Positions 17,880-26,644 of a stretch of 64,000 nt of DNA are shown here, in pieces. The position numbers and the translations under genes were made by a program. The DNA comes from Oenococcus kitaharae DSM 17330. GTDB lineage: Bacteria; Bacillota; Bacilli; Lactobacillales; Lactobacillaceae. Position 1 is the stretch's first letter. Each line of letters starts with the position of its first letter. The DNA is taken from contig NZ_CM001398.1 of the NCBI RefSeq assembly GCF_000241055.1, positions 248,001 to 312,000 on the forward strand, read 5' to 3'. The notes under the pieces are model-generated. The model saw nothing but the letters and a program-made list of their open reading frames with translations. It did no database searches and was not told the origin of the DNA.

Positions 17880-18755
17880 GTGTTACTAGGAAGCATTGAA
17901 GCAGGCGGCACAAAATTCGTCTGTGCCGTCGGAAATGAAGATTACCGAACCAAAGATATTGTTCGTTTTCCAACCACAACACCAGAAGAAACACTAACCA
18001 AATGTATTGATTATTTCAAAAAATTTGATGACTTAAAAGCGATTGGTATTTCTTCTTTTGGCCCGATCGAGTTAAGGAAAAATTCACCCAAATATGGTTT
18101 CATTACCAATACACCCAAGCCGGGCTGGTCTGATGTCGACTTTGTCGGCCGGATCAAAAAGGCCTTTAATATTCCGATCCATTGGACGACTGATGTGAAT
18201 GGGTCGGCCTATGGCGAATATGTCATTTCGACATTGTTCAACGAACATATCAATTCATTGGTTTATTACACGATTGGCACCGGTGTTGGCGCCGGCGCAA
18301 TTGTCAACGGCCAATTCATCGGCGATCTCGGCCATCCAGAAATGGGCCATGTACGTGTTAAGCGCCACCCGGACGATCTTGATTTCCCAGGCATCTGCCC
18401 CTTTCATGGTGATTGCTTGGAGGGATTAGTTTCCGGTCCAACTTTTGAAGCCCGCACTGGCAAAAAAGGACAAGACATTCCCCTGACAGACCACGTCTGG
18501 GATATCATGGCTTACTATGTCGCCCAAGCTGCTTTGCAAACGACTTTGACTTTACGGCCTGCCAAGATTGTCTTTGGCGGCGGCGTGATCAGTGAGGAAT
18601 TCTTAAAGAAAGTCCGCGTACAGTTTAAAGACTTAATGAATGATTACATTGACGTCGGCAAGCTGGAAGATTATCTTGTGATGCCGGCAATCAAGGAAAA
18701 CGGTTCAGCAACACTAGGCGACTTTGCCTTGGCCTTGCTTGAATACCGCAAATAA
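17880..18755 (+). CDS. scrK: ROK-family fructokinase
   Basis: 291 aa with a GTG start at 17880 behind SD AAGGAGG. The ATP-binding start LLGSIEAGGTKFVCAVGNED, the DVNGSAYGEY patch and the ROK zinc site in HPEMGHVRVKRHPDDLDFPG with CPFHGDCLEG identify a fructokinase that makes fructose 6-phosphate for the phosphoketolase/hexose pathway. The mannitol dehydrogenase gene follows, so fructose can be used both as carbon source (this enzyme) and as electron acceptor (next gene). A separate promoter for the next gene is possible because 97 bp separate them. Confidence 0.88.
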   Translation: MLLGSIEAGGTKFVCAVGNEDYRTKDIVRFPTTTPEETLTKCIDYFKKFDDLKAIGISSFGPIELRKNSPKYGFITNTPKPGWSDVDFVGRIKKAFNIPIHWTTDVNGSAYGEYVISTLFNEHINSLVYYTIGTGVGAGAIVNGQFIGDLGHPEMGHVRVKRHPDDLDFPGICPFHGDCLEGLVSGPTFEARTGKKGQDIPLTDHVWDIMAYYVAQAALQTTLTLRPAKIVFGGGVISEEFLKKVRVQFKDLMNDYIDVGKLEDYLVMPAIKENGSATLGDFALALLEYRK

Positions 18756-18852
18756 ATCGGTACGGATCGTCAAAGAACTTCCTCACCGCAAGCTTTTTTG
18801 GCGGTCAAAAATTGGTAAAATATTGAGAATATAAGGAAGGATTAAATTTATT

Positions 18853-19854
18853 ATGGATGCTTTAGTATTAACTGCTGTTAAGCAAATGGAAGTACAGGAG
18901 ACTAAAAAGCCGACACCAAAGGCCAACGAAGTCTTAATTGAAAGCAAGTACGCTGGAATCTGTGGAACCGATCACGCTTTGTATAACGGATTACCAGGTT
19001 CAGCAGCTGCTGTACCACCAATCGTATTGGGACACGAAAACTCAGGCATTGTTGCTGAAGTTGGTGCTGACGTTGTTGATTTTAAAGTTGGCGATCGTGT
19101 CACGGTCGATCCTAATATCTATTGCGGCAAGTGTTTTTACTGCCGTACCGGCCGTCCAGAACTCTGCGACAATTTATCAGCTATCGGTGTCACCCGCAAT
19201 GGCGGATTGGAGCAGTACTTCACAGCTCCTGAGACACAAGTCTACAAGGTGCCGGATAATGTTTCCTTAAAAGCTGCCGCTACGACTGAACCAATTTCAT
19301 GTGCTGTCCATGGCGTGAAATTATTGAAATTGACGCCTTATCAGAAAGCTTTGGTAATTGGAGACGGCTTTATGGGCCAGCTCTTCGTACAATTATTGCG
19401 TGCCTATGGTGTGCACCAAGTGGATTTTGCCGGTATTATCGATGAAAAACTGGCCTTGAATAAAGAAAAGTTCGGCGTAACCAATACCTTCAATACCACA
19501 CGCGACCAGATTCCGGCTGACTATGATGTTGTTATTGAAGCTGTCGGCTTGCCTCAGACACAAGAACAGGCTGTGAATGCAACTGTCAAAGGTGCTCAGG
19601 TCTTGATGTTTGGTGTCGGTAAACCAAATCAGGAATTCAAGATGAATACCTATGAAGTTTACCAAAAGCAGCTGACTATCCAAGGATCCTTCATCAACCC
19701 CAACGCTTTTGAAGATTCTCTTGCCTTATTGTCGAGCGGCAAACTGGATGTTTTGCCATTGATCAGTAACGAGCCTTCTCTCAAAGATGTGCCTGATTAT
19801 CTAGACGGTACAATTAAAGACGTTAGCAAGGCCGTTGTGAAAGTCGGAGAATGA
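18853..19854 (+). CDS. mdh: Mannitol 2-dehydrogenase (zinc-dependent MDR family)
   Basis: 333 aa. Catalytic zinc site GICGTDHALYNGLPGSAAAV with GHENSGIVAEVG, structural zinc cysteines in DPNIYCGKCFYCRTGRPELC, and the coenzyme-binding stretch ALVIGDGFMGQLFVQLLRAY. The sequence closely resembles what I recall of Leuconostoc mannitol dehydrogenase, including VTRNGG and the QGSFINPNAFEDSLALLSSG patch. The enzyme reduces fructose to mannitol with NADH, reoxidising cofactors in heterofermentative LAB. SD AAGGAAGG is about 12 nt from the ATG. Other polyol dehydrogenases are the alternative. Confidence 0.82.
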   Translation: MDALVLTAVKQMEVQETKKPTPKANEVLIESKYAGICGTDHALYNGLPGSAAAVPPIVLGHENSGIVAEVGADVVDFKVGDRVTVDPNIYCGKCFYCRTGRPELCDNLSAIGVTRNGGLEQYFTAPETQVYKVPDNVSLKAAATTEPISCAVHGVKLLKLTPYQKALVIGDGFMGQLFVQLLRAYGVHQVDFAGIIDEKLALNKEKFGVTNTFNTTRDQIPADYDVVIEAVGLPQTQEQAVNATVKGAQVLMFGVGKPNQEFKMNTYEVYQKQLTIQGSFINPNAFEDSLALLSSGKLDVLPLISNEPSLKDVPDYLDGTIKDVSKAVVKVGE

Positions 19855-20633
19855 CCCGGCCGGGTGTACCTCGCCCGCAAAACAAACCAGACGCCGCAAG
19901 TGCCAGTTTTCATACAACTTCCACCACGGCTTCTACAGCCAGTTTAATTGCCTACTTTGCAATCTCGATTGTGATTAATTCAGCCGGAAACGTCTTGACC
20001 TTGGTCACAAGTGCCAAGATCCATCCTTCCTACCTCGGAGCTGCCTATTGGACAGCTGCGACAGCCAATTTCGGTAATGCTTTGCATTGGAATCTATTTT
20101 GGTCATTTATCATCATCGGATTGATGACAATTGTCCTAAACGCCCTGTTAGTCGGGCATTGGTCTTGGCAGCGCGCCTTGGGAAATTTGTTATTTATGTT
20201 GCCCTTTTCCGCATTAATCCAAGTATTCGCTGACTTTTTCAACGGCGTCTATCCCTTTTTTGCAGGACTGCCCGCAGCGCATAGTCCAGCCATGATCATT
20301 TTTTACATCTGCCTGAATTTCTTCGGTGATGCTTTGATCGGGATTGCGATTTCTATTTATCAGCGTGTGAATTTGATTCTCCATCCTGCTGACGACTTAA
20401 TGCAGATCCTGCGTTTTAAATATCTTAAAGGGCATGCTGCCACTGCGATGTGGGTTTCATACCTGCCGCCAACTATTCTGACGGTGATCGCTTTGATCAT
20501 TTCGCATCAATTTACGAATTTCGGTCTGGGAACAATTTTTGCCTTGTTATTCCAGGGCGGTATTACAGGCGCGGCCGATAAAATCGTCTTCCCAAGACTT
20601 CATCACCGTGCCATTCACGTTTCCCAAAATTAG
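19851..20633 (+). CDS. Multi-pass membrane protein, YczE/YitT-like
   Basis: 260 aa. After a Ser/Thr/Ala-rich cytoplasmic start of about 30 residues come five to six hydrophobic segments (for instance ASLIAYFAISIVINSAGNVL and FWSFIIIGLMTIVLNALLVG). The general look recalls YczE/YitT integral membrane proteins of unknown function; I do not recognise a transporter motif. The start overlaps the mannitol dehydrogenase stop by 4 nt (ATGA), so it is co-translated with that gene, hinting at a role in sugar or polyol traffic, which is only inference. Confidence 0.6.
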   Translation: MTRPGVPRPQNKPDAASASFHTTSTTASTASLIAYFAISIVINSAGNVLTLVTSAKIHPSYLGAAYWTAATANFGNALHWNLFWSFIIIGLMTIVLNALLVGHWSWQRALGNLLFMLPFSALIQVFADFFNGVYPFFAGLPAAHSPAMIIFYICLNFFGDALIGIAISIYQRVNLILHPADDLMQILRFKYLKGHAATAMWVSYLPPTILTVIALIISHQFTNFGLGTIFALLFQGGITGAADKIVFPRLHHRAIHVSQN

Positions 20634-20647
20634 GAGGTTTTATTAAT

Positions 20648-21037
20648 ATGGCTTTGAGTAATTATTTTACGGGTATTCAGCACGTCGGCATCCCTGCCGC
20701 TAATTTGGATGAGACAGTCAGTTTCTATAAATCACTGGGATTCGAAGAAGCCGGTCTTTTCGAAAACGGCAGCAGTCATTGTGCCTTCATGCGTTTTGGC
20801 AATCTAACCATTGAGACTTGGGATGGCGATCCAACAGCTCAAAAAGCTGGTGCCATCAATCACATCTCGATGAATACAACTGATGTTGACAAAGCTTTTG
20901 CTGCTGCAAAAGCACAAGGTCTTCATCTCGTCGATAAAGAAATTCAATCGATTCCATCATTTTGGGACAACGGTATTCGTTTCTTCAATATTCTAGGACC
21001 AAATAAAGAAACAATTGAATTCTGCCAGATTCTCTGA
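20648..21037 (+). CDS. VOC-family (glyoxalase/bleomycin-resistance fold) protein
   Basis: 129 aa, one complete VOC unit: FTGIQHVGIPAANLDETVSF YKSLGF style first half (metal His in QHVGIP), HISMNTTDVDKAFAAAK second His, and the C-terminal metal Glu in NKETIEFCQIL. The substrate cannot be predicted; family members include lactoylglutathione lyases and dioxygenases. SD GGAGG lies before the ATG, 14 nt after the previous gene, and a strong terminator follows. Confidence 0.8.
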   Translation: MALSNYFTGIQHVGIPAANLDETVSFYKSLGFEEAGLFENGSSHCAFMRFGNLTIETWDGDPTAQKAGAINHISMNTTDVDKAFAAAKAQGLHLVDKEIQSIPSFWDNGIRFFNILGPNKETIEFCQIL

Positions 21038-21057
21038 AATTAAATCATGACATTTGA

Positions 21058-21088
21058 AAAGCACAGCTTTAATGGCTGTGCTTTTTTG
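21058..21088 (+). terminator. Rho-independent terminator after the VOC gene
   Basis: AAAGCACAGC-TTTAATG-GCTGTGCTTT followed by TTT, 20 nt past the stop; it closes the mdh-membrane protein-VOC unit. Confidence 0.85.
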
Positions 21089-21101
21089 TACGCGGTAAAA
21101 T

Positions 21102-21254
21102 TTATTCAGATTTATTTTTCAGTGCTTCTTTGATTTCAGTCAAAAGTTTGACAATTTGGCGCAAACAATAAAGAACATACACAACCACCGCTATTAATAG
21201 AACATAAAACAAGAGATTAATAAACATAGCAAAGCCAAAATACATCATCGTCAT
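21102..21254 (-). CDS. Small single-span membrane protein (50 aa)
   Basis: A 50-codon frame starts at an ATG at 21254 with SD AAAGGAC 6 nt upstream (minus strand). The protein has a hydrophobic span of about 25 residues (MFINLLFYVLLIAVVVYVLY) and a charged C-terminal tail (LRQIVKLLTEIKEALKNKSE) that would form an amphipathic cytoplasmic helix. No family recognised. It sits between the VOC gene and the D-2-hydroxyacid dehydrogenase gene, 43 bp downstream of the latter on the same strand. Support is the SD, the clean membrane pattern and the lack of other content in the gap. Confidence 0.6.
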   Translation of the reverse strand: MTMMYFGFAMFINLLFYVLLIAVVVYVLYCLRQIVKLLTEIKEALKNKSE

Positions 21255-21297
21255 CAAGTCCTTTTTCAGTTAGTCCGTCTCTTCAATCAATTATAAT

Positions 21298-22287
21298 TTA
21301 ATCAAAGATCTCGTTTTCGATTTTCTGGCCATTAGCCAAAGCGACAGCATCATGCAAAGAAATCCTGACCATATTTTTAATGGCTAAATCCGTATAAAAG
21401 GCAACATGCGGAGAAAGCAGCACATTATCCATGGCCATCAATGCTTGTGCATCGGCCGGAATTATTTTCGGATCAGAGACAGCGCTCATGAATTCATTTT
21501 CGTTGGGCAAGACATCCAAGGCTGCGCCGGCCAGCTTGTCACTCCTTAAATTAGCCAGCAAGGCATCGGTTACCACGAGGCCGCCGCGAGCAAAATTCAA
21601 GAAGTAACTACCTGCCTTCATTTTGTCAAAGAAAGCCGAATCAGCCATCCCCGCAGTCTCGTCATTCAAAGGTGTGTGGAAAGTCACCACATCAGCTTGT
21701 GCTAAGGCCTGATCTAGATCAACATAATCCAAAAAAGCTTCATTTTGAGCATGATAAACTGGGTCAACTGCCAAAACTTTGGCTCCCAGGGCATGCAGCA
21801 TCTCAGCCAAAGCAGAACCAATCCGCCCAGCACCAATCACAGCAATAGTGAGATCGTGAATTTCGCGTCCTTGAGGCGCAGCCGACCACTGCCAATCGCC
21901 ACTCGTCGTTGCCCGATAATAGCGTTTGTTGTTGCGGATTAAGTTCATCAATTGCGTCAGCGTATATTCAGCAATAGCTCTTGGCGAATAGGCAGCAACA
22001 TTGGAAGCTCTCAAGCCGGCTTGATGAATGGCTGGTAAATCCAAAATATCGTAACCGACTTGGCGAATTGTAATCTGCTTGATACCAAATTCGGCTAATT
22101 GCTGATAGACAGAATCAGGAATCGCAACCGTCTGCTGAGTCACGATTGCATCATAGCCCTTAGCCAGGCTGACATTTTTTTCTGAGAGATAGTCAGTCAG
22201 CTGGTCGACTTGATGGCCAGTCTGCTGGCAGAATTCTTTAATATAGGGTTTTTCGTCGCCTAAAACGGCATACATCAGTATTTTCAT
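21298..22287 (-). CDS. D-2-hydroxyacid dehydrogenase (D-lactate dehydrogenase-like)
   Basis: 329 aa. NAD-binding motif VIGAGRIGSALAEMLHALGA followed by VLAVD; catalytic Arg in FLNFARGGLVVTD, the Glu region DVLPNENEF and the catalytic His in LLSPHVAFYT. The N- and C-terminal parts match the D-LDH/D-hydroxyisocaproate dehydrogenase branch (for instance SNVAAYSPRAIAEYTLTQLM). It would reduce pyruvate or a branched 2-oxoacid to the D-hydroxy acid. Oenococci and leuconostocs make D-lactate, but which paralogue is the main D-LDH cannot be told here. Confidence 0.85.
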   Translation of the reverse strand: MKILMYAVLGDEKPYIKEFCQQTGHQVDQLTDYLSEKNVSLAKGYDAIVTQQTVAIPDSVYQQLAEFGIKQITIRQVGYDILDLPAIHQAGLRASNVAAYSPRAIAEYTLTQLMNLIRNNKRYYRATTSGDWQWSAAPQGREIHDLTIAVIGAGRIGSALAEMLHALGAKVLAVDPVYHAQNEAFLDYVDLDQALAQADVVTFHTPLNDETAGMADSAFFDKMKAGSYFLNFARGGLVVTDALLANLRSDKLAGAALDVLPNENEFMSAVSDPKIIPADAQALMAMDNVLLSPHVAFYTDLAIKNMVRISLHDAVALANGQKIENEIFD

Positions 22288-22342
22288 ATTGCTACAATCC
22301 TAGCAAAAAAGGGCATCGATAACAAATTTAATTGGCTTCTTC

Positions 22343-22371
22343 TTGACAAGTTCGTCAGCAGCGCATAAAAT
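22343..22371 (+). promoter_or_regulatory. Promoter of the TetR-ABC exporter operon
   Basis: TTGACA (22343-22348), 17-nt spacer, TAAAAT (22366-22371). The predicted RNA start (about 22378-22380) means the regulator must start at the ATG at 22405 and not at the in-frame TTG at 22378. Confidence 0.75.
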
Positions 22372-22400
22372 GACATATTGTCACATGACAGATCGTCACA
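22371..22400. promoter_or_regulatory. Candidate TetR operator (alternating TGACA/TGTCA)
   Basis: Half sites TGACA (22371-22375), TGTCA (22379-22383) and TGACA (22386-22390) form two overlapping inverted repeats directly at the -10/start region, with a further TCACA at 22396-22400. Binding there would block the promoter, the usual autoregulation of TetR proteins. Confidence 0.6.
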
Positions 22401-22404
22401 TTTT

Positions 22405-23049
22405 ATGCCAAAAGAAACTTTTTACAATTTAAGCGAAGAGAAACGTCAGCGGATTCTGCGAGCAGCTCAAAACGAGTTTTCTCGTGTGCCCTTAGCGGAA
22501 GCCAAAGTTGCCAGAATTGTCTTGGATGCCGGGATTCCTCGCGGAAGTTTTTATCAATATTTTGATGATATCAGCGATCTTTATCACTATTTTTTTAAAA
22601 ACAAGGCCCGCAGTTTTCAGGAAAATTTCAAGAAAGCTGTCCTAACACACGATGGCGACCTGATTGAAGCTTGGCGTTTTATGGATAAGCAGCTCATAGG
22701 CACAATCATTAAAAGCCGCAATTCGGTTCTTTTCGAAAATGCTTTATTAGGGCTGGATATTCAACGCAGTCAAAAAATGCTCCGGCATTTTTCTCATTTT
22801 GATGATCCGGCTATTCAATCTTTAGATGATCTTTCTTACATCGACTTTTCCGAATTGAGAATCGACAGCCTGGATGATTTCAAAGCGCTGGAAAAAATTT
22901 TTTCAGGTTTCGTGCTGCAAGCCGTCAGCAGTTATTTTGCAAAAAAACGCGCCGGCGAGGCTGTTGGCTTAGATCAGATTCTGGCACAGACTGATAAAGA
23001 AATTAATTGGCTGAAATACGGTATCAAGAAGGAGACAGAACATGATTAA
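22405..23049 (+). CDS. TetR-family regulator of the ABC exporter operon
   Basis: 214 aa from ATG 22405 (MPKETFYNLSEEKRQRILRA). The N-terminal HTH shows AKVARIVLDAGIPRGSFYQY FDD style recognition helix typical of TetR; the C-terminal ligand domain is variable. The leader is short and lacks a clear SD. Its stop overlaps the first ABC gene by 8 nt, so the regulator and exporter are expressed from the same promoter, which carries TGACA-type operator half sites. Substrates of the pump probably act as inducers. Confidence 0.85.
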   Translation: MPKETFYNLSEEKRQRILRAAQNEFSRVPLAEAKVARIVLDAGIPRGSFYQYFDDISDLYHYFFKNKARSFQENFKKAVLTHDGDLIEAWRFMDKQLIGTIIKSRNSVLFENALLGLDIQRSQKMLRHFSHFDDPAIQSLDDLSYIDFSELRIDSLDDFKALEKIFSGFVLQAVSSYFAKKRAGEAVGLDQILAQTDKEINWLKYGIKKETEHD

Positions 23050-24766
23050 ACTTTCCAAAGGACGCATGAGTGCTTGGATTGTCGCACTATCGGTCCTATT
23101 TATGATCATCCAGGTCTATACAATGCTGCGTTTGCCGGATCTGACTTCCGATCTGATCAATAACGGTGTTGCTAGGGGAAACATTACATATATCTATCAC
23201 ACAGGTGCTTGGATGGCGTTTTATTCTCTGCTTTCCGTCCTATTCGGCGTGGCCAATACCTACACATCATCGGTGGCTTCCCAGAAACTGGGCATGCGCC
23301 TTCGACGCGATATCTACGATAAGGTCATGGGCTACTCTAATGAAGAGTTTGATAAAATCGGCACTTCTTCTTTAATTACACGAACAAGCAACGACGTGGT
23401 TCAAATTCAAAATGTTGTCATGATGTTTTTGCGTTTGATGATTATGTCGCCGATTATGCTGATCGCAGCCAGTGTCTTAGCTTACGGCAAATCCGCCCGT
23501 TTGACAGAGATCTTTCTCGTCGCCATCCCAGTATTGATCCTCATCATCGGCGTTGCCATGTATTATGCCGTGCCTTTATTTAAAGCCATGCAGAAGAAAA
23601 CAGATCGTATCAATCTGGTCTTTCGCGAAGGTTTGACCGGCGTCCGTGTGATTCGAGCTTTTGGCCGCGACCAATTCGAACAGGACCGTTTTAAAGAGGC
23701 CAATCAGGACTTCACGCAAAACGCGGTCAAAGTCTTTTCAATCATGTCCGTGATTTTCCCGCTGGTCACTTTGGTCATGTCCGGCACAAATGTTGGTATC
23801 ACCTGGTTCGGCGGACATTTGATTGCTGATCAAGCCATGCAGGTCGGTGATCTGGTCGCTTTTATGACTTACGCCATGCAAGTGCTGCTGAGTTTTATGA
23901 TGCTGGCCATGATTTTCGTGATGGTACCCAGAGCCCAGGCCTCAGCTGATCGGATCAACGAACTTTTACAAGCACAATCCACGATCAAAGACCCCGCAGC
24001 ATCAGCCAGCGCGTCTCAAACAGCTTCTCTAGTTTTTAAAAATGTCGGATTTAAATACACAGGTGCAGAGGATCCAGCTCTATCCGGCGTAACTTTTTCT
24101 GCCAAATCCGGCCAAACAGTCGCAATTATTGGCGGCACGGGTTCCGGAAAATCGACACTGATTAATTTAATTCCGCGCTTTTACGATGTGACGACCGGCA
24201 GTATCCAAGTAAACAGCCAAAATATTTCTGATTACAAGCAGGAAAATTTACGCGATTTGATTGCTTTGACGCCGCAAAAAGCCATCTTGTTTACCGGGAC
24301 GATTCGTGAAAATCTGAAATACGGTAATCCACAGGCGACTGATATGGAACTTTGGCATGCCTTAGACGTTGCGCAAGCCAGTGATTTCGTCAAGGAATTG
24401 GTTGATGGCCTGGATGCTCACGTCGAACAAGGCGGCGATAATTTTTCCGGTGGTCAAAAACAACGTTTGGCCATTGCGCGAGCTTTGGTGAAAAAAGCGG
24501 CGATTTATATTTTCGATGATAGTTTTTCGGCCTTGGATTTTAAAACCGACGCCAAACTGCGGGCAGCATTAAAAACAGATCCTGAAATCCAAAAAGCCGT
24601 CGTCGTGATTGTCGCTCAGCGTATTTCGACAGTTGTTGATGCTGACACAATCCTCGTCTTAGAAGACGGCCGCATGACGGGTGCTGGTACCCATGCCGAA
24701 CTTAAAAAGAGCAATCAGGCATACCAGGAAATCATCGACTCGCAAATTCGTAAAGGAGATCAATAA
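23042..24766 (+). CDS. Heterodimeric ABC exporter subunit A (LmrC/BmrC-like, degenerate ATP site)
   Basis: 574 aa. Six-helix exporter domain then an NBD with Walker A IGGTGSGKST near residue 364 and signature FSGGQKQRLAIARAL. The Walker B end is IYIFDDSFSALD, with Asp where the catalytic Glu belongs, and the H-loop is VIVAQRISTV, with Gln for His. These are the hallmarks of the non-catalytic half of heterodimeric multidrug exporters such as LmrCD and BmrCD. It pairs with the next gene (1-nt overlap). Confidence 0.9.
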   Translation: MIKLSKGRMSAWIVALSVLFMIIQVYTMLRLPDLTSDLINNGVARGNITYIYHTGAWMAFYSLLSVLFGVANTYTSSVASQKLGMRLRRDIYDKVMGYSNEEFDKIGTSSLITRTSNDVVQIQNVVMMFLRLMIMSPIMLIAASVLAYGKSARLTEIFLVAIPVLILIIGVAMYYAVPLFKAMQKKTDRINLVFREGLTGVRVIRAFGRDQFEQDRFKEANQDFTQNAVKVFSIMSVIFPLVTLVMSGTNVGITWFGGHLIADQAMQVGDLVAFMTYAMQVLLSFMMLAMIFVMVPRAQASADRINELLQAQSTIKDPAASASASQTASLVFKNVGFKYTGAEDPALSGVTFSAKSGQTVAIIGGTGSGKSTLINLIPRFYDVTTGSIQVNSQNISDYKQENLRDLIALTPQKAILFTGTIRENLKYGNPQATDMELWHALDVAQASDFVKELVDGLDAHVEQGGDNFSGGQKQRLAIARALVKKAAIYIFDDSFSALDFKTDAKLRAALKTDPEIQKAVVVIVAQRISTVVDADTILVLEDGRMTGAGTHAELKKSNQAYQEIIDSQIRKGDQ

Positions 24767-26643
24767 TGGCTGAAAGCAAAAACACAAAACAGTCGCACGG
24801 CAGCGGTTCTTTTGGTCCTAGCATGGGCCGTCCCGTGCAAAAAGCCAAACATTTCTGGCCAACCAGCAAGCGGCTGTTTGCTTATATGAAAAGACAATGG
24901 CTGGCCGTCACTTTTGTGATTCTCTTTGCGATCGGGTCAGCGATTTTCCAGACACAAACACCGAAAATACTCGGCCGGGCAACAACGGAAATTTTTAAAG
25001 GTGTCATGACGGGAGGAGCACAAATTAAAGCTGGCATCCCCATCTCGACTTTTCCAATTAACTGGCAAAAAATTGCCGGCATTATTCTGGAAGTAATTAT
25101 CCTCTACGTCCTCGCGGCACTACTGTCTTTTATCCAGCAGTATATGATGACGCGTGTCTCGCAAAAAACTGTCTTTGATTTGCGGCGTGACTTGAAAGCC
25201 AAAATGGCCCGCCTGCCGATTAATTACTATGATACGCATACAAATGGAGATGTCATGTCGCGGGCAACCAACGACATGGATAACATTTCATCAACTTTAC
25301 AGCAGAATTTGACGCAATTAATTACCTCCTTTGTGACCTTCTTTTCGATTCTATGGATGATGCTGTCCATTTCTTTGCAGCTGACTTTATGGGTCTTGAT
25401 TATTGTGCCGGTCTCGATTGTTATCATCGGCATCGTGGCACCACGTTCACAAAAATTCTTTTCCGCCCAGCAGAAATCGCTTGGCCTGTTAAACAACCAA
25501 ATCGAGGAAAGCTACGCTGGGTATACGATCGTGCGTGCCTATAACCATGAAGATAGCGAACGGAAAACTTTTGCCGAAGAAAATGAGCGTTTGTATAAGG
25601 CCAGCTGGAAAGCACAATTCGTTTCCGGCATGATTATGCCCTTAATGACTTTCATTAATAATTTAGGTTACATCGGCATTGCCATCATCGGCGGCATCAA
25701 AGTCGCTAATGGCCAAGTGACCATCGGCAATATTCAAGCTTTCTTACAGTATACGAATGAGTTCAGCCAGCCAATTACACAAATCACGAATTTGACCAAT
25801 CAAATTCAGTCAACAATCGCCTCGGCGGAACGTGTTTTTCAGGTACTGGATGAAGATGAGATGCTGGATAACCATCAGAATCTGCCAGTAGTCAAAGAAT
25901 CTGAAATTATCAATTTCGACCATGTTCAGTTTGCCTACGGCGATAATAAAGAACTGCTGATGACCGATTATAATTTACCAGTCAAACAAGGTGAAATGGT
26001 CGCAATCGTCGGACCGACAGGTGCCGGCAAGACAACGATGATCAACTTATTGGAACGCTTTTATGACATTCGCGGCGGCTCCATCCGCTTTAGAGGACGA
26101 GATACGCGCGACTTGGACCGTGCAGATCTGCGCAGTCATTTTGCTATGGTGCTCCAGGACACCTGGCTGTTTTCCGGATCAATTCACGATAATATCGCCT
26201 ATGGCCGTGAGAATGCCAGTGAAGCCGACATTCTAGCAGCGGCCAAGGCCGCTCATGTTGATAGTTTTGTCAGGCAGCTGCCTAAGGGTTATGAGACACT
26301 CTTAAATGAGGAAGCTTCCAACATTTCGCAAGGACAGCGGCAATTAATCACGATCGCCCGTGCATTTCTAGCTAATCCAGAAATTCTGATTTTAGATGAA
26401 GCGACTTCGTCAGTCGACAGTCGGACAGAAATCCAGATTCAGCACGCCATGCAGAATCTATTAAAAGACCGGACAAGTTTCGTCGTGGCTCATCGTCTGT
26501 CCACGATTCGCGATGCCCAGCATATCGTTGTCATGAATCACGGTTCGATTGTTGAAACAGGCAGCCATGATTCTCTGATGGCAAAAAATGGTTTTTACGC
26601 TGACCTCTACAATAGCCAGTTTTCCGGAAAGGCGGTAATCTAA
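24766..26643 (+). CDS. Heterodimeric ABC exporter subunit B (LmrD/BmrD-like, catalytic)
   Basis: 625 aa. A 35-residue polar N-terminal extension, a six-helix membrane domain with an extra loop, and an NBD with Walker A VGPTGAGKTT near residue 415, intact Walker B ILILDEATSSVD and H-loop VVAHRLSTI. Its signature is degenerate (NISQGQRQLITIARA), so the partner subunit A supplies the good signature opposite this catalytic Walker site, giving one functional ATP site per dimer. Together they should expel hydrophobic drugs or bile-like compounds. Confidence 0.9.
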   Translation: MAESKNTKQSHGSGSFGPSMGRPVQKAKHFWPTSKRLFAYMKRQWLAVTFVILFAIGSAIFQTQTPKILGRATTEIFKGVMTGGAQIKAGIPISTFPINWQKIAGIILEVIILYVLAALLSFIQQYMMTRVSQKTVFDLRRDLKAKMARLPINYYDTHTNGDVMSRATNDMDNISSTLQQNLTQLITSFVTFFSILWMMLSISLQLTLWVLIIVPVSIVIIGIVAPRSQKFFSAQQKSLGLLNNQIEESYAGYTIVRAYNHEDSERKTFAEENERLYKASWKAQFVSGMIMPLMTFINNLGYIGIAIIGGIKVANGQVTIGNIQAFLQYTNEFSQPITQITNLTNQIQSTIASAERVFQVLDEDEMLDNHQNLPVVKESEIINFDHVQFAYGDNKELLMTDYNLPVKQGEMVAIVGPTGAGKTTMINLLERFYDIRGGSIRFRGRDTRDLDRADLRSHFAMVLQDTWLFSGSIHDNIAYGRENASEADILAAAKAAHVDSFVRQLPKGYETLLNEEASNISQGQRQLITIARAFLANPEILILDEATSSVDSRTEIQIQHAMQNLLKDRTSFVVAHRLSTIRDAQHIVVMNHGSIVETGSHDSLMAKNGFYADLYNSQFSGKAVI

Positions 26644-26644
26644 T

